DNA of 64,000 nucleotides from G965204755 sp965243415 (lineage in GTDB: Bacteria > Acidobacteriota > Vicinamibacteria > Marinacidobacterales > Marinacidobacteraceae). The notes under the pieces were generated by a model, which saw only the letters and a program-made list of their open reading frames with translations, made no database searches and was not told the origin of the DNA. Where the stretch lies: positions 1,054,001 through 1,118,000 of the forward strand of contig OZ251549.1 in assembly GCA_965243415.1 (NCBI GenBank). The letters are read 5' to 3'. This document shows positions 16,757-25,373 of the stretch, piece by piece; the stretch's first letter is position 1; each line of letters opens with the position of its first letter. A program made the position numbers and the translations under genes.

Positions 16757-16830
16757 CCCGATGGCCCACGGCGCCTGCGGCTTGGCGACAGGCGGACGTC
16801 CGGCGGCTCCCGCCCTAGAATCCGCCGCCC

Positions 16831-18240
16831 ATGAGCGAAAACACCCGCCAGTTCCTCGACCGGTTCTGGGAGGAGGAGATCCTCCCCAGCCTGACCGACT
16901 ACATCGCCGTTCCCAATGTCTCCGTCATGTTCGACGCCGAGTGGGAGGCGCACGGGCACATGGAGACGGCGCTCGAGATGGGCCGCGCCTTCATGCAGAA
17001 GCACGCCCCCGAGGACGCCACCCTCCATGTGGGCCGGATCGCCGGGCGCACGCCGCTGCTCCTGCTCGACTGTCCGGGAACCGCCGAGGGCACGATCCTC
17101 ATGTACGGCCACCTCGACAAGCAGCCGGAGATGGTCGGCTGGCGCGAGGGACTCGGCCCCTGGTCGCCGGTGCGCGAGGGCGACCGGCTCTACGGGCGCG
17201 GCGGGGCCGACGACGGCTACGCGCTCTACGCGGCGCTCGCCGCCCTGAAGGCGGTGGCGCGGGAAGGGAAACCCCGGGCGCGGGTGGTGCTGCTGGTCGA
17301 GTTCTCCGAGGAGAGCGGGTCGCCCGACCTGCCGGCCTACATGGAGCACTTCGCCGAGGTCCTCGGCCGCCCGGACCTGGTGATCTGCCTCGACTCCGGC
17401 GCCGGGAACTACGACCAACTCTGGTCCACCACTTCGCTGCGCGGCATGGTCGGCGGCACGCTGCAGGCGGAGGTGCTGACCGAGGGGGTCCACTCCGGGG
17501 ACGCCGGGGGGGTGGTGCCGCCGCCGTTCCTGGTGCTGCGGAAACTCCTCGACAAGATCGAGGAGCCGGGGACCGACCGGGTCGTCCCGGACGCGCTCCA
17601 CGCCGAGATCCCGGCGGAGCGGGTGGAGCAGGCGCAGGCCGCCGCCGAGACGCTCGGCGAAGACCTGTTCTCCCGTTTCCCCTGGGCGGGGAACGCCGGA
17701 CCCTCCCCCGGGAAGAGCGCCGCCGAGTTGATCCTGAACCGCACCTGGCGCCCGACGATGGCGGTCACCGGACAGGGCGGGCTGCCGCCGCTGGAGAAGG
17801 CCGGGAATGTGCTGCTGCCGCAGGTGACGCTGAACCTGTCGCTCCGGCTGCCGCCGACGGTGGATCCGAAGGTGGCGCAGCAGGCGCTCCGGGAGGCGGT
17901 GGAGGCCGACCCGCCGTTCGGCGCGAAGGTCACCCTCCGCTTCCACGAACCGGCCGCCGGGTGGAACGCGCCGGCGCTGGCGCCCTGGCTGGGCGACGCC
18001 CTGCGCGACGCCTCGATGGCGGCCTTCGGCAAGCCGGCGATGTTCATGGGCGAGGGCGGCTCGATCCCGTTCATGGCGATGCTCGGCGAGCGCTTCCCGG
18101 AGGCGCAGTTCGTGGTCACCGGCGTCCTCGGCCCGCAGTCGAACGCCCACGGGCCGAACGAGTTCCTCGAGATCGCGTACGCGAAGCGGCTGACGGAAGC
18201 GGTCGCGACCGTCGTCGCCCGCCACGCCGCCCGCGCCTGA
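16831..18240 (+). CDS. M20-family metallopeptidase (dipeptidase)
   Basis: A 469-aa cytoplasmic two-zinc peptidase. Metal and catalytic motifs are in place: YGHLDKQPE (about 91, His ligand plus catalytic Asp), GRGGADDGYALYA (about 127, bridging Asp), EFSEESGSPDL (about 158, general base Glu and Glu ligand), LDSGAG (Asp ligand) and a C-terminal HGPNEF (last His ligand). The lid domain contains VHSGDAGG. No signal peptide. It likely cleaves dipeptides or carnosine-like substrates; the exact substrate cannot be told from sequence. Confidence 0.9.
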   Translation: MSENTRQFLDRFWEEEILPSLTDYIAVPNVSVMFDAEWEAHGHMETALEMGRAFMQKHAPEDATLHVGRIAGRTPLLLLDCPGTAEGTILMYGHLDKQPEMVGWREGLGPWSPVREGDRLYGRGGADDGYALYAALAALKAVAREGKPRARVVLLVEFSEESGSPDLPAYMEHFAEVLGRPDLVICLDSGAGNYDQLWSTTSLRGMVGGTLQAEVLTEGVHSGDAGGVVPPPFLVLRKLLDKIEEPGTDRVVPDALHAEIPAERVEQAQAAAETLGEDLFSRFPWAGNAGPSPGKSAAELILNRTWRPTMAVTGQGGLPPLEKAGNVLLPQVTLNLSLRLPPTVDPKVAQQALREAVEADPPFGAKVTLRFHEPAAGWNAPALAPWLGDALRDASMAAFGKPAMFMGEGGSIPFMAMLGERFPEAQFVVTGVLGPQSNAHGPNEFLEIAYAKRLTEAVATVVARHAARA

Positions 18241-18282
18241 CGCCCGGCGGCTTCGTTTCGCCGGCGCCGGGCGGTCGGGTCT

Positions 18283-19581
18283 TCAGGCGGTCAGGAAATT
18301 CGCGATCCGGTCCAGCCGGGCGGCGGCGCCGCGGAGGATCGGCTCGCCGATCTCCGGCGGGAAGTCGTCCGGCAGTTGCTCGCGGACCGCGTCGAACGCC
18401 GCGGCGCGGACCTCGACGAGTTCCTCGAGGACGGCGCGGGTGACGGTGGCCGGGATGCCGGCGGCCGCGCCGGTCTGGACGAAGTGTTCCGGGGTGATCC
18501 AGCGGAGATCGGTCGCGCGGTCGGCGCCGACCGCGAGCGCCATGGCCACATCGTCCGGCCCGAGTTGTCCGCTGTCCAGCGCCGGCTGCACCGACACGAT
18601 GTCGTAGAGCGGCGCCAGCCGATACTCGCCTCGACGGAGCAGGCGGAGGCTGTAGTTCTTGGCGTGTCCGTCGATCGCGGCGAGCAGCCAGAAGACGATC
18701 TGCCCCCGGAGGAAGGCGCGCCGGTCCGCGTCGGGATCGACCGCCCCGCGCAGCAGGTCGAGCAGCCGGATCATCCCCGGCCCCCCATCGGATTCGTACT
18801 TGAGGTGCGTCGCGCCGCCGAGCGCCTGCAGGCAGTCTTCGTGCGGGATCCGGACGAGCCGTCCGTCCGGCGTCCAGCGCCGATCGAAGCGCTCCACCAC
18901 GAGTGCCCGCTGCCGACCGAAGTCACCGATCTCTACGCCGGTGGTCTCCACCCCGAAGGCGCGGGTGCACTCGAGGCAGAGGAACTCGTTCTCGACGCTC
19001 CGACGGAAATCGGCGCCGAGGAGTGGCCCGATCTGGGGTTTCAGGATGTGGGTCGTCGGCGTGAAGCGCGTCGGACGCAGCCATTCGCCGTCCCGTCGCA
19101 GGAGCGCCGTCTTCCGCTGCGCTCCGGCGAGCGAGAAGCGGAATCGCCGGTCGACGCCGAGCGGGCGCTGCGGAAGATCGGCGAGGAGCCGCTCGATCTC
19201 CGACTCCGTGATCGGTTCCCCGGCCACCGCGCCCGGCGCCCCCGGATCCTCGCCCCGCGGAACGAAGGCCAGCGCCCCGGCCGAGCAGCGGCCCAGCGCC
19301 TCGATCAGCGTGAACGGGTGGGTGTCCGGCGCGTCGAGACGCACGGCGAGTCTCGCCCGTTGCGATTCCGATTCCGGTAGCAGACCGTCGAGAAAACGGC
19401 GCACCGCGGCGCCTCCGTGGCTGCTGCTCCCGAGGGGCAGCGACAGCGAGACGGGGGTCGCTTCCTTCCAACGGAGCCAGTCCGGGTCGTAGTCCAGCGA
19501 GATGCCGTCGGAAGTGCGCCGCAGGGTTCCCACCTGCCGGCCGTTCTGGTAGAGCGGCAAGGTCCGGGCACTCGGGCTCAT
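18283..19581 (-). CDS. hipA: HipA-type serine/threonine kinase toxin
   Basis: A 432-aa protein of the HipA family. The N-terminal subdomain (LPLYQNGRQVGTLRRTSDG, then RRFLDGLLPES) and the HipA-C kinase part are both present: RFSLAGAQRKTALL (phosphate-binding loop region, about 150), THILKPQ (about 178, nucleotide-binding Lys), ENEFLCLECTRAFG, ERFDRRW, IDGHAKNYSL (catalytic Asp and Asn, about 300) and APLYDIVS (metal-binding Asp, about 322). HipA toxins usually phosphorylate aminoacyl-tRNA synthetases and cause growth arrest. It lies 22 bases after hipB in the same transcription unit. Confidence 0.93.
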   Translation of the reverse strand: MSPSARTLPLYQNGRQVGTLRRTSDGISLDYDPDWLRWKEATPVSLSLPLGSSSHGGAAVRRFLDGLLPESESQRARLAVRLDAPDTHPFTLIEALGRCSAGALAFVPRGEDPGAPGAVAGEPITESEIERLLADLPQRPLGVDRRFRFSLAGAQRKTALLRRDGEWLRPTRFTPTTHILKPQIGPLLGADFRRSVENEFLCLECTRAFGVETTGVEIGDFGRQRALVVERFDRRWTPDGRLVRIPHEDCLQALGGATHLKYESDGGPGMIRLLDLLRGAVDPDADRRAFLRGQIVFWLLAAIDGHAKNYSLRLLRRGEYRLAPLYDIVSVQPALDSGQLGPDDVAMALAVGADRATDLRWITPEHFVQTGAAAGIPATVTRAVLEELVEVRAAAFDAVREQLPDDFPPEIGEPILRGAAARLDRIANFLTA

Positions 19582-19603
19582 TCCCGATTCTCCTCCGCCG
19601 GTC

Positions 19604-19861
19604 TCAGCGGACCTGCTCCAGCAGGCCGAGTTCGCTCAGGACCTCCCGTCGGTCGCGGAGGTGCATGCGGTAATCGAGGGCGCCGAGGATGCGGAAGATC
19701 GTTTCCGCCCGGGTCCCCGGCGAACCGTTCTCCGCGGCGGAGACCGTGGCCGGCCGCAGGACGCAGGCCTCTGCCAGTTCGGCCTGGGTCAGGCCGCGGT
19801 CGAGCCGGAGCGCCCGGATCGCCTGTCCGAACGACTCGGGGTTCGCGGCGAAGTGCTGCAT
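19604..19861 (-). CDS. hipB: HipB-type XRE antitoxin
   Basis: An 85-aa helix-turn-helix protein. The XRE domain covers about 12-68: FGQAIRALRLDRGLTQAELA, VLRPATVSAAENGSPGTRAE, then FRILGALDYRMHL, a common ending of HipB-like antitoxins. Start ATG at 19861 is supported by a GGAGG seven bases upstream. It would neutralise HipA and repress its own promoter through the two palindromes just upstream. Confidence 0.9.
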   Translation of the reverse strand: MQHFAANPESFGQAIRALRLDRGLTQAELAEACVLRPATVSAAENGSPGTRAETIFRILGALDYRMHLRDRREVLSELGLLEQVR

Positions 19862-19883
19862 GAAGTCGCCTCCTCTTGCGGAT

Positions 19884-19925
19884 TTACGCGATAGCGTAAT
19901 TCCCGGCATTATACGCGATAGCGTA
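19884..19925 (-). promoter_or_regulatory. hipBA promoter with two palindromic operators
   Basis: The 14-bp palindrome TACGCGATAGCGTA occurs twice, at 19885-19898 and 19912-19925, 27 bp centre to centre, which puts both on nearly the same DNA face at about 2.5 turns. On the minus strand a perfect TATAAT lies at 19913-19908, overlapping the upstream operator and between the two, so binding would block RNA polymerase. No strong -35 is visible. Autoregulation by HipB/HipBA is inferred from family behaviour. Confidence 0.85.
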
Positions 19926-20143
19926 AATCTCCGGCGGCGCGGCGGCGTCCGCGGCGGGGCGGCGTCCGCGGCGGCCCCGGGGTTCGGGCGGCGGGTCGGC
20001 CGGCCGGGGCGGGAGACCGTCGTCGGCGCCGTCGGGCACGGAGGGGCCCGGAGTGATGTAATAGCGAGCCCGGCAGCGGCGCCCCGCGTCCCCGCGCCCG
20101 GCCCCGCCGAGCCGGCCCGAGAGACCCTCGGAAGGAGGCAGTG

Positions 20144-21430
20144 ATGCTGCGAACCGGAACGATCCGGATGAACCTCCGCCGCTCCGCCGGCGCCCTCCTC
20201 GCGTTCGGCGTCGGGAGCCTTGCCTGCGCGCCGGCGGAGGAGGGCCCGCCCCTGCCGGTGAACGCCACCTACTACGAGGGGGCGCGGGTCGTCGTCGGCG
20301 ACGGGAGCGGCCCCCTCGAGAACGCCGTCTTCGCCGTGGAGGACGGCCGCTTCGTCCTGGTCGGCGCCGCCGGGGAGGTCGAGCCGCCGAGCGGCGCGGA
20401 GCGCGTGGACCTGAGCAGTCGAACGGTGATCCCCGCCCTGATCGACACCCATGTGCATCTCCGCGTTCCGCGGGAGGAACTCCTCGAGGACCTGCGCCGC
20501 CGCGCCTACTACGGCGTCGGCATGGCCGTGAGCCTCGGCCACGACGACGGCGAGGCGGCGCTCGCGGTGCGCAGCGAGGTCATTCCCGGCGCGGCCCGCG
20601 CGATGACCGCCGGCCGGGGCATCACCCGCCCGGAGCCGGGGCGGTCGGAAGCGCCGTACTGGGTGAACGGCGAAGCGGAGGCGCGCGAGGCGGTCCGGGA
20701 ACTCGCCGAACGCCGGGTGAACTTCGTGAAGATCTGGGTGGACGACCGCGGCGGCCAGTACCCGAAGTTGGTGCCCGAACTCTACCGGCCGATCATCGAA
20801 GAAGCGCACGTGCACGGCCTGCGGGTGACCGCGCACATCTTCTCGCTGGAAGACGCGAAGGGGCTGCTGCGCGCCGGCGTGGACGCCTTCGCCCACAGCG
20901 TCCGCGACATGGAAGTGGACGACGAGTTCGTGGAGTTGGTGGGGAGACGGCCGGAAGTCGTGCTGGTCGCGAACCTGGGCAGCCGCGGCGTGTACGAGGA
21001 TCTGTCGTGGCTCTCGGGAACGGTCCCGCCGGACGAACTGGAGGAGTTGCAGGCCCAGTATCAGGATCGCCCGGAGGTCCACGAGTCCTTCGCCATCCAG
21101 GCGGCGAACCTGGTGCGGCTGAACGCGGCGGGAATGAAGATCGCGATGGGCACCGACGGCAACGCCGGCTGGCGCCCCCACATCGAGATGGCGGACATGG
21201 TCGTCGCCGGGATGACGCCGCACGAAGTGATCGTCTCCGCCACCGGCAGCGCCGCCGCCTTCCTGCAGCGCGACGACCTGGGCGTCATCGAAGCCGGCCG
21301 GAGCGCCGACTTCGTGGTGCTCGAAGCGAACCCCCTCGATGACATCACGAACACCCGCCGCATCGAGTCCGTGTACCTCCGCGGCGAAGCCGTCGACCGC
21401 GCCGCCCTCAGCGCCCGCTGGCTGCAGTGA
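20144..21430 (+). CDS. Amidohydrolase-family lipoprotein
   Basis: A 428-aa metal-dependent hydrolase of the imidazolonepropionase/prolidase-like type. It begins with a signal and lipobox (GVGSLACAP), so it is probably anchored outside the cytoplasmic membrane. Metal ligands appear complete: HVH in IDTHVHLRV (about 107), a carboxylated-type Lys in NFVKIWVDD (about 195), His in VTAHIFS (about 227) and AHSVRDME (about 248), and Asp in AMGTDGNAG (about 331). ATG at 20144 is preferred over GTG 20141 because AGGAGG ends five bases before it. The substrate is unknown. Confidence 0.87.
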   Translation: MLRTGTIRMNLRRSAGALLAFGVGSLACAPAEEGPPLPVNATYYEGARVVVGDGSGPLENAVFAVEDGRFVLVGAAGEVEPPSGAERVDLSSRTVIPALIDTHVHLRVPREELLEDLRRRAYYGVGMAVSLGHDDGEAALAVRSEVIPGAARAMTAGRGITRPEPGRSEAPYWVNGEAEAREAVRELAERRVNFVKIWVDDRGGQYPKLVPELYRPIIEEAHVHGLRVTAHIFSLEDAKGLLRAGVDAFAHSVRDMEVDDEFVELVGRRPEVVLVANLGSRGVYEDLSWLSGTVPPDELEELQAQYQDRPEVHESFAIQAANLVRLNAAGMKIAMGTDGNAGWRPHIEMADMVVAGMTPHEVIVSATGSAAAFLQRDDLGVIEAGRSADFVVLEANPLDDITNTRRIESVYLRGEAVDRAALSARWLQ

Positions 21431-21445
21431 GGGACTGGGCAGTTG

Positions 21446-21766
21446 ATGCGTCTTCACCCTGAAGAGCAGACGGAGGATCCGGTGGGAAAAGTCACGGCTG
21501 ACGACGTTCGTCAACATGTGATCAACCGCCTCGATTTCTTCGGTCCGCTCCGCGACGGTCAGCGAGTCATCTGTGCTGGTGATGTCGTGCGCAGCATGCA
21601 ACTCGTAAGGAGAACACCGCTCGTCTGCAGCTCCTTGGTGAGCAAGGAGTTTCAACGGAAAGCTGGACTCCGGTGGATTCCGCCACGACCGAAGGATTCC
21701 ATGCAAGCGATGTTCGTGTACGTGCCAGACGAAAATGTGGGGCACTCGAGCCGTCGCTATGCATGA
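21446..21766 (+). CDS. Small hypothetical protein upstream of DUF6884 gene
   Basis: A 106-aa frame, 11 bases before the DUF6884 start. Pattern: GKVTADDVRQHVINRLDFFG, then a central RVICAGDVVRSMQ, then TPLVCSSLVSKEFQRKAGL. This order (a 'AGDV-R-M' helix then 'P-x-VCS-L-x-x-KEFQ-x-AG') resembles small winged-helix-like proteins that I associate with this kind of cassette, but I cannot name a family. Base composition here is lower in GC than the neighbours. The start and the reality of the gene are uncertain. Confidence 0.4.
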   Translation: MRLHPEEQTEDPVGKVTADDVRQHVINRLDFFGPLRDGQRVICAGDVVRSMQLVRRTPLVCSSLVSKEFQRKAGLRWIPPRPKDSMQAMFVYVPDENVGHSSRRYA

Positions 21767-21776
21767 CACCGGAGCC

Positions 21777-22274
21777 ATGGCCACTGCTGAGAAGCGTACA
21801 GCGAGATCGAGCCCTCGTGAGACTTCCAACGAGCGAGTCGATCTTCTTCGAGTGAATCTGTGTCTGGTTTCCTGTGTGGCCACGAAACTGACACAGGTCG
21901 CTCTGGCCAAGGATCTCTACATCTCGGACTGGTTCATCAAGGCACGCCGGGTCGTCGAGATGGAAGGTTGGCGGTGGTTCGTCCTGTCCGCGAAGCATGG
22001 GCTCCTCGATCCGGAGGAACCGGTCGCGCCGTACGAGAAAACGCTCAACACCATGAGCGCCGAGGAACGCCGTTCCTAGGCGAACGAGGTGTGGGAGGCG
22101 CTCGAACCGCGTCTTTCCGGCGTGCGATCGGTCGTCTTCTTCGCCGGCCAGAAGTACCGGGAGCACCTGGAGCCACGGCTGCGTGACGCCGGGATCGAGG
22201 TCCGGGTGCCGATGGCGGGGCTGGCCATCGGGGAGCAACTGGCTTGGCTCGGCAGGCGATTGCGCGGCCAGTGA
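21777..22274 (+). pseudogene. DUF6884-domain protein interrupted by an amber codon
   Basis: The frame opens with LCLVSCVATKL (about 33-43), then AKDLYISDWFIKAR and WFVLSAKHGLLDPEEPVAPY, the hallmark of the DUF6884 domain, then LNTMSAEERRS. A TAG at 22077-22079 interrupts it, and the same frame goes straight on with ANEVWEALEPRL, SVVFFAGQKYREHLEPRL and LAIGEQLAWLGRRL to a TGA at 22274. Family proteins usually have W after ERRx, so the change is most simply TGG to TAG, one base. Everything else is in frame. It may be a recent nonsense mutation or a sequence error. The 3' end overlaps the next start by GTGA. Confidence 0.75.
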
Positions 22275-23014
22275 GCCGCGGGCCCGGTTCCCGTCGCGTG
22301 GCCGACACGGTCCGCTTCTACGAACTGCTGGGGCGGATCAGAGAACGAGTCTGCGGGTGTCGGAGGCTCGCCGAGTGCAACGGCCGCATGGACTGGCCGA
22401 AGCGCGGGGTGTATTTCTTCTTCGAAGCGGGCGAAGAGCGTCGGAGATCGGGTACGGGCAGCCGTGTCGTGCGCGTCGGGACCCATGCTCTGACGAATGG
22501 ATCGAAAACGACCCTCTGGGAACGACTGCGCCAACACCGCGGAACCGAAGATGGGCGTGGGGGCAATCACCGCAGCTCCATCTTCCGCCTCCTTGTCGGC
22601 GTGTCGCTCGCCCGTCGACGTGACGGCGCGCCGCCTCCGTCGTGGGGTAATGGGAGCGACACGGGCACAGCCGCCCGCCGCCTCGGGATGACTCGCGCGG
22701 AGGTGAAAGAGGCGGAGGCGGACCTGGAGCGCCGGGTGAGCGCCGCCATCGGGCGGATGCCCTTCCTCTGGTTGTGCGTTCCGGACGCCCCCGGACCGGA
22801 GAGCGCCCGGGGATGCATCGAGCGGGGCGCCATCGCGCTGCTGAGTAACGCGGCTTCGCCGGCCGCTGACCCGGCCTCCCCGCACTGGCTCGGCGCGGAT
22901 TGTGATCTCCGGGCCGTGCGCGCCTCCGGGCTCTGGAACAACAACCATGTGGAGGAGCGCTACGACCCGGCGTTCCTCGACGAGATGGAAGCCTTCATCC
23001 GCGCCTGGCGGTAA
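22271..23014 (+). CDS. GIY-YIG-like conserved hypothetical protein paired with DUF6884
   Basis: A 247-aa protein with a widespread conserved pattern: WPKRGVYFFFEAGEERRRSG (about 42-61), RVVRVGTHALTNGSKTTLW, RLRQHRGTEDGRGGNHRSSI and FRLLVGVSLARR, and at the end GLWNNNHVEERYDP. The beginning (GVYFF, then VRVGTHA, then R-x-x-QH) follows the order of a GIY-YIG nuclease-type domain, though the motif is atypical. GTG at 22271 overlaps the DUF6884 stop, so the two were co-translated. Such pairs are commonly found together; their job is not known to me. Confidence 0.65.
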   Translation: MSRGPGSRRVADTVRFYELLGRIRERVCGCRRLAECNGRMDWPKRGVYFFFEAGEERRRSGTGSRVVRVGTHALTNGSKTTLWERLRQHRGTEDGRGGNHRSSIFRLLVGVSLARRRDGAPPPSWGNGSDTGTAARRLGMTRAEVKEAEADLERRVSAAIGRMPFLWLCVPDAPGPESARGCIERGAIALLSNAASPAADPASPHWLGADCDLRAVRASGLWNNNHVEERYDPAFLDEMEAFIRAWR

Positions 23015-23188
23015 CCCTCGATCCCTCCCGCCGGCGGCGACTCCGACCGTTCCGGAACCGCCGCCGGTGTCCGGCCACCGGCGACGACGGTCGGTGATAC
23101 CGCCAGATACTGCGCTACCGAGTAGCGCTCAACGAAGGCCGGGGCCGAACGCCGGGGATTCTATCGCCGGCGGGCGGGGCGACCCCGT
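23015..23188. other. Intergenic between convergent genes
   Basis: No gene seen. A GGTAGCGC-like stretch and a GCGCTACCGAG... segment around 23110-23130 could pair weakly, but no clear terminator is present. Confidence 0.3.
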
Positions 23189-24442
23189 TCAGTCCGGAAG
23201 GAAGGTGATGCTGTCTCCCCCGCGGGTGCAGACCAATCCGGGCCGGTGGCCCGCCGGCTCCACTCCGCCGATCCAGAAAGTATGGTAGTCGCCGGGATTC
23301 AGGCCGGGCATTCCGTTCCACCGGTCGGCGTTGCGGAGCGGACAGTCGCTGAATTCGAGGTCGCCCGTATTCCTCTGGAGGAAGATCCAGCCCATCAGAT
23401 CCCCGTCGAAATGGAACTCTCCGTTCCCGGCGCTGAAGCGACGGAGTTCGAAGATCCACGGGTCCGTCACCAGGTCCCGCCAAACGGTCTTGATCTGGAT
23501 CTTCCAGGGCAGGTGGGACACCTCCCCGAAACAGACTTCGGAGGCCATCGCGCTTCCATCCATCCGGTGGGGAGTCACGCAGAACGGATCGTCCACCTGC
23601 AGGTAGTCTCCGGGATAGCCCATGATGCTGCCGATCTCCCAGTTCGGCAGATTCGTGCTTCCGCCGTAGTACACGCCCGGGGCGGCTTCCCGGCGCTTGT
23701 GGACGCGGTAGTAGGCGGCTCCTTCGGTCGGGGTCCATTCGTACCACCCCCCGGAATTCCTGACGCCGGAGCCGACATTCGCCTGCAGGGACTGCCACGG
23801 CGTCGCGGGCCGCCACTGCCGCCTCTGTTGCTGCCGCATCTGCTGCGGCGCGGTCCGCTGCGTCGGCGCGTAGAACACGATCTCGGCGTTCGCCGTCCAG
23901 TCGTCGGCGTCGAGCGCGGCCCGGAGCCCTCTGTCGCCGGTCGTCGGCGCGGGCGTCGGCGCGGGGGACGACTCGGGTTCCGGTTCCGGCGCGCCCCAGG
24001 GGGACAGGGTCTCGGCCTCGCTGTGCCGGCAGGCGACGCGGGCGGTCGCGGTCTGGTATCGCATCCGGTGCGGCGCCGACGACCCGTCCGATCTCCACCC
24101 GGAGGCGTCCACCCGGGAGCCGCGCCGGAACTCGTAGTAGCACTCGCCGGGCTCGCCCTCGGAAGTCCAGCGGATCGAGCGGTCGTCGGCGACGGTGACC
24201 ACCGGCGTCGGCAGCGACTCGTCGATCGGATACACCGCCGCTGCGATCCGGATCTGCCGGCGGTCGCCGCCCGCGCCCGGCGCCGGGTCGGTCTCGGTCG
24301 TGGAGAGCAGCCGAACTGCACGGGGCCGGTACCTGGCGGTCATCGCCGCCGGATTACCAGCGTGGTCGTGGTCGCGGAAGGCCGCTTTCGCGTCGAGACT
24401 AAAGAACCGGCCTCTGCCCGCCACGGCTTCCGCGAACGGCAC
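23189..24442 (-). CDS. Uncharacterised protein with central proline-rich linker, ~417 aa
   Basis: No recognised domain. The N-terminal third contains RYRPRAVRLLSTTETD and a beta-rich stretch ending SEGEPGECYYEFRRGSR. A low-complexity linker (PEPEPESSPAPTPAPT) separates it from a tryptophan-rich C-terminal part (SGGWYEWTPTEG, GVYYGGSTNLPNWEIGS, WIFELRRFSAGNGEFHFDG, WNGMPGLNPGDYH). No signal peptide. The GTG start at 24442 is directly preceded by an in-frame TAG, so no longer N-terminus exists in this frame. It follows the HTH/GIY-YIG gene by 85 bp on the same strand and may be its partner. Start and function are uncertain. Confidence 0.45.
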   Translation of the reverse strand: MPFAEAVAGRGRFFSLDAKAAFRDHDHAGNPAAMTARYRPRAVRLLSTTETDPAPGAGGDRRQIRIAAAVYPIDESLPTPVVTVADDRSIRWTSEGEPGECYYEFRRGSRVDASGWRSDGSSAPHRMRYQTATARVACRHSEAETLSPWGAPEPEPESSPAPTPAPTTGDRGLRAALDADDWTANAEIVFYAPTQRTAPQQMRQQQRRQWRPATPWQSLQANVGSGVRNSGGWYEWTPTEGAAYYRVHKRREAAPGVYYGGSTNLPNWEIGSIMGYPGDYLQVDDPFCVTPHRMDGSAMASEVCFGEVSHLPWKIQIKTVWRDLVTDPWIFELRRFSAGNGEFHFDGDLMGWIFLQRNTGDLEFSDCPLRNADRWNGMPGLNPGDYHTFWIGGVEPAGHRPGLVCTRGGDSITFLPD

Positions 24443-24526
24443 CTATTCGTACCCCAAGTCGCCGAGACCCGCGAACACCGCCGAGCGGCGGATCTGCAGA
24501 CTCGGAGGCTTGGAGGTCGCGGGCGA

Positions 24527-25315
24527 CTACACCTGGTCGAGGAGGCTCTTGAGCAACTTGCTCTTCTGGACGCCGGGATCGAGGACCTGTCGATACTCGG
24601 CATCGCCGAGGTCGTCTCCTCGCTTACGGTTCTGACGCGGTTCCAGTGCTTCGATCAGGATCGCCTCGATGTCTCCGATCAGACCTTCCATGGCATACCC
24701 GGACGGAACGCTCTCGGTGGCGTCACCCAGTTGACCGTTGTCGGCGACCGGCCGAAAGCCGAACCACGAGAAACGATTCCAGCGTCCCTGAAGGCGATCT
24801 CTCGTGTGTTCGTGGAGTCGCTGACCGAGGTCCCTCTTGGTCGTTCTCCCGACATAGATGACCTCACGATCATCGTGCAACAGGTAGAGGCCCTGCTGTC
24901 TGCCGAAGTCAACGGTCATCGATTTCGAAGTGGCCGCAGCCTCGGTCTGACGCTCGCCGAGGACGCGCGGCCGGCGCTTCCATTCGACGGCATGGCGATC
25001 CCAATGGATACCGAAGGAAGTGACCGCACGGGAGGTCGGCTCGGCTTCCTGCGAGATGCCGGGAGTCGCCTGCGGTTCGTGCGCGTGCTTCAGTCGGAAC
25101 TTCCCCGGACCGACCTTTTCGTAGGGGCTTGCGTCCCCTTGGTTCTTGATCGCCGTGATGAGAGCGGACGCGACCGTAGCGTCGGGAGTGGCACCGGCCT
25201 TCTTCCTGAGACCGCTCTCGATGATCCTGCGTGCGATCTCGTTCTTGTGAACTGCTTCGGGCGCCGCGTCACGCAGGACCTTGTCGATCGCCTGCATCCA
25301 AGTCAGGTCAGCCAT
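24527..25315 (-). CDS. HARE-HTH plus GIY-YIG nuclease-domain protein
   Basis: A 262-aa protein with two domains. Residues 1-75 match the HARE-HTH winged-helix type: TWMQAIDKVLRDA, VHKNEIARRIIESGL, then TPDATVASALITAI and YEKVGPGKFRL. After a linker, a GIY-YIG-type nuclease domain starts at about 138: QQGLYLLHDDREVIYVGRTT, then LGQRLHEHTRD, FSWFGFRPV and IGDIEAILIEALEP (the Glu is the usual metal ligand position). GIY-YIG proteins nick or cut DNA. Similar HTH-GIY-YIG fusions occur in defence and restriction settings; no partner other than the 417-aa gene downstream is visible. Confidence 0.75.
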   Translation of the reverse strand: MADLTWMQAIDKVLRDAAPEAVHKNEIARRIIESGLRKKAGATPDATVASALITAIKNQGDASPYEKVGPGKFRLKHAHEPQATPGISQEAEPTSRAVTSFGIHWDRHAVEWKRRPRVLGERQTEAAATSKSMTVDFGRQQGLYLLHDDREVIYVGRTTKRDLGQRLHEHTRDRLQGRWNRFSWFGFRPVADNGQLGDATESVPSGYAMEGLIGDIEAILIEALEPRQNRKRGDDLGDAEYRQVLDPGVQKSKLLKSLLDQV

Positions 25316-25373
25316 GGGTCCTGCGAATTCTACCGGATCGAGGGTTGGAACGGGGGGCGTCGGTCCGTGTCGG

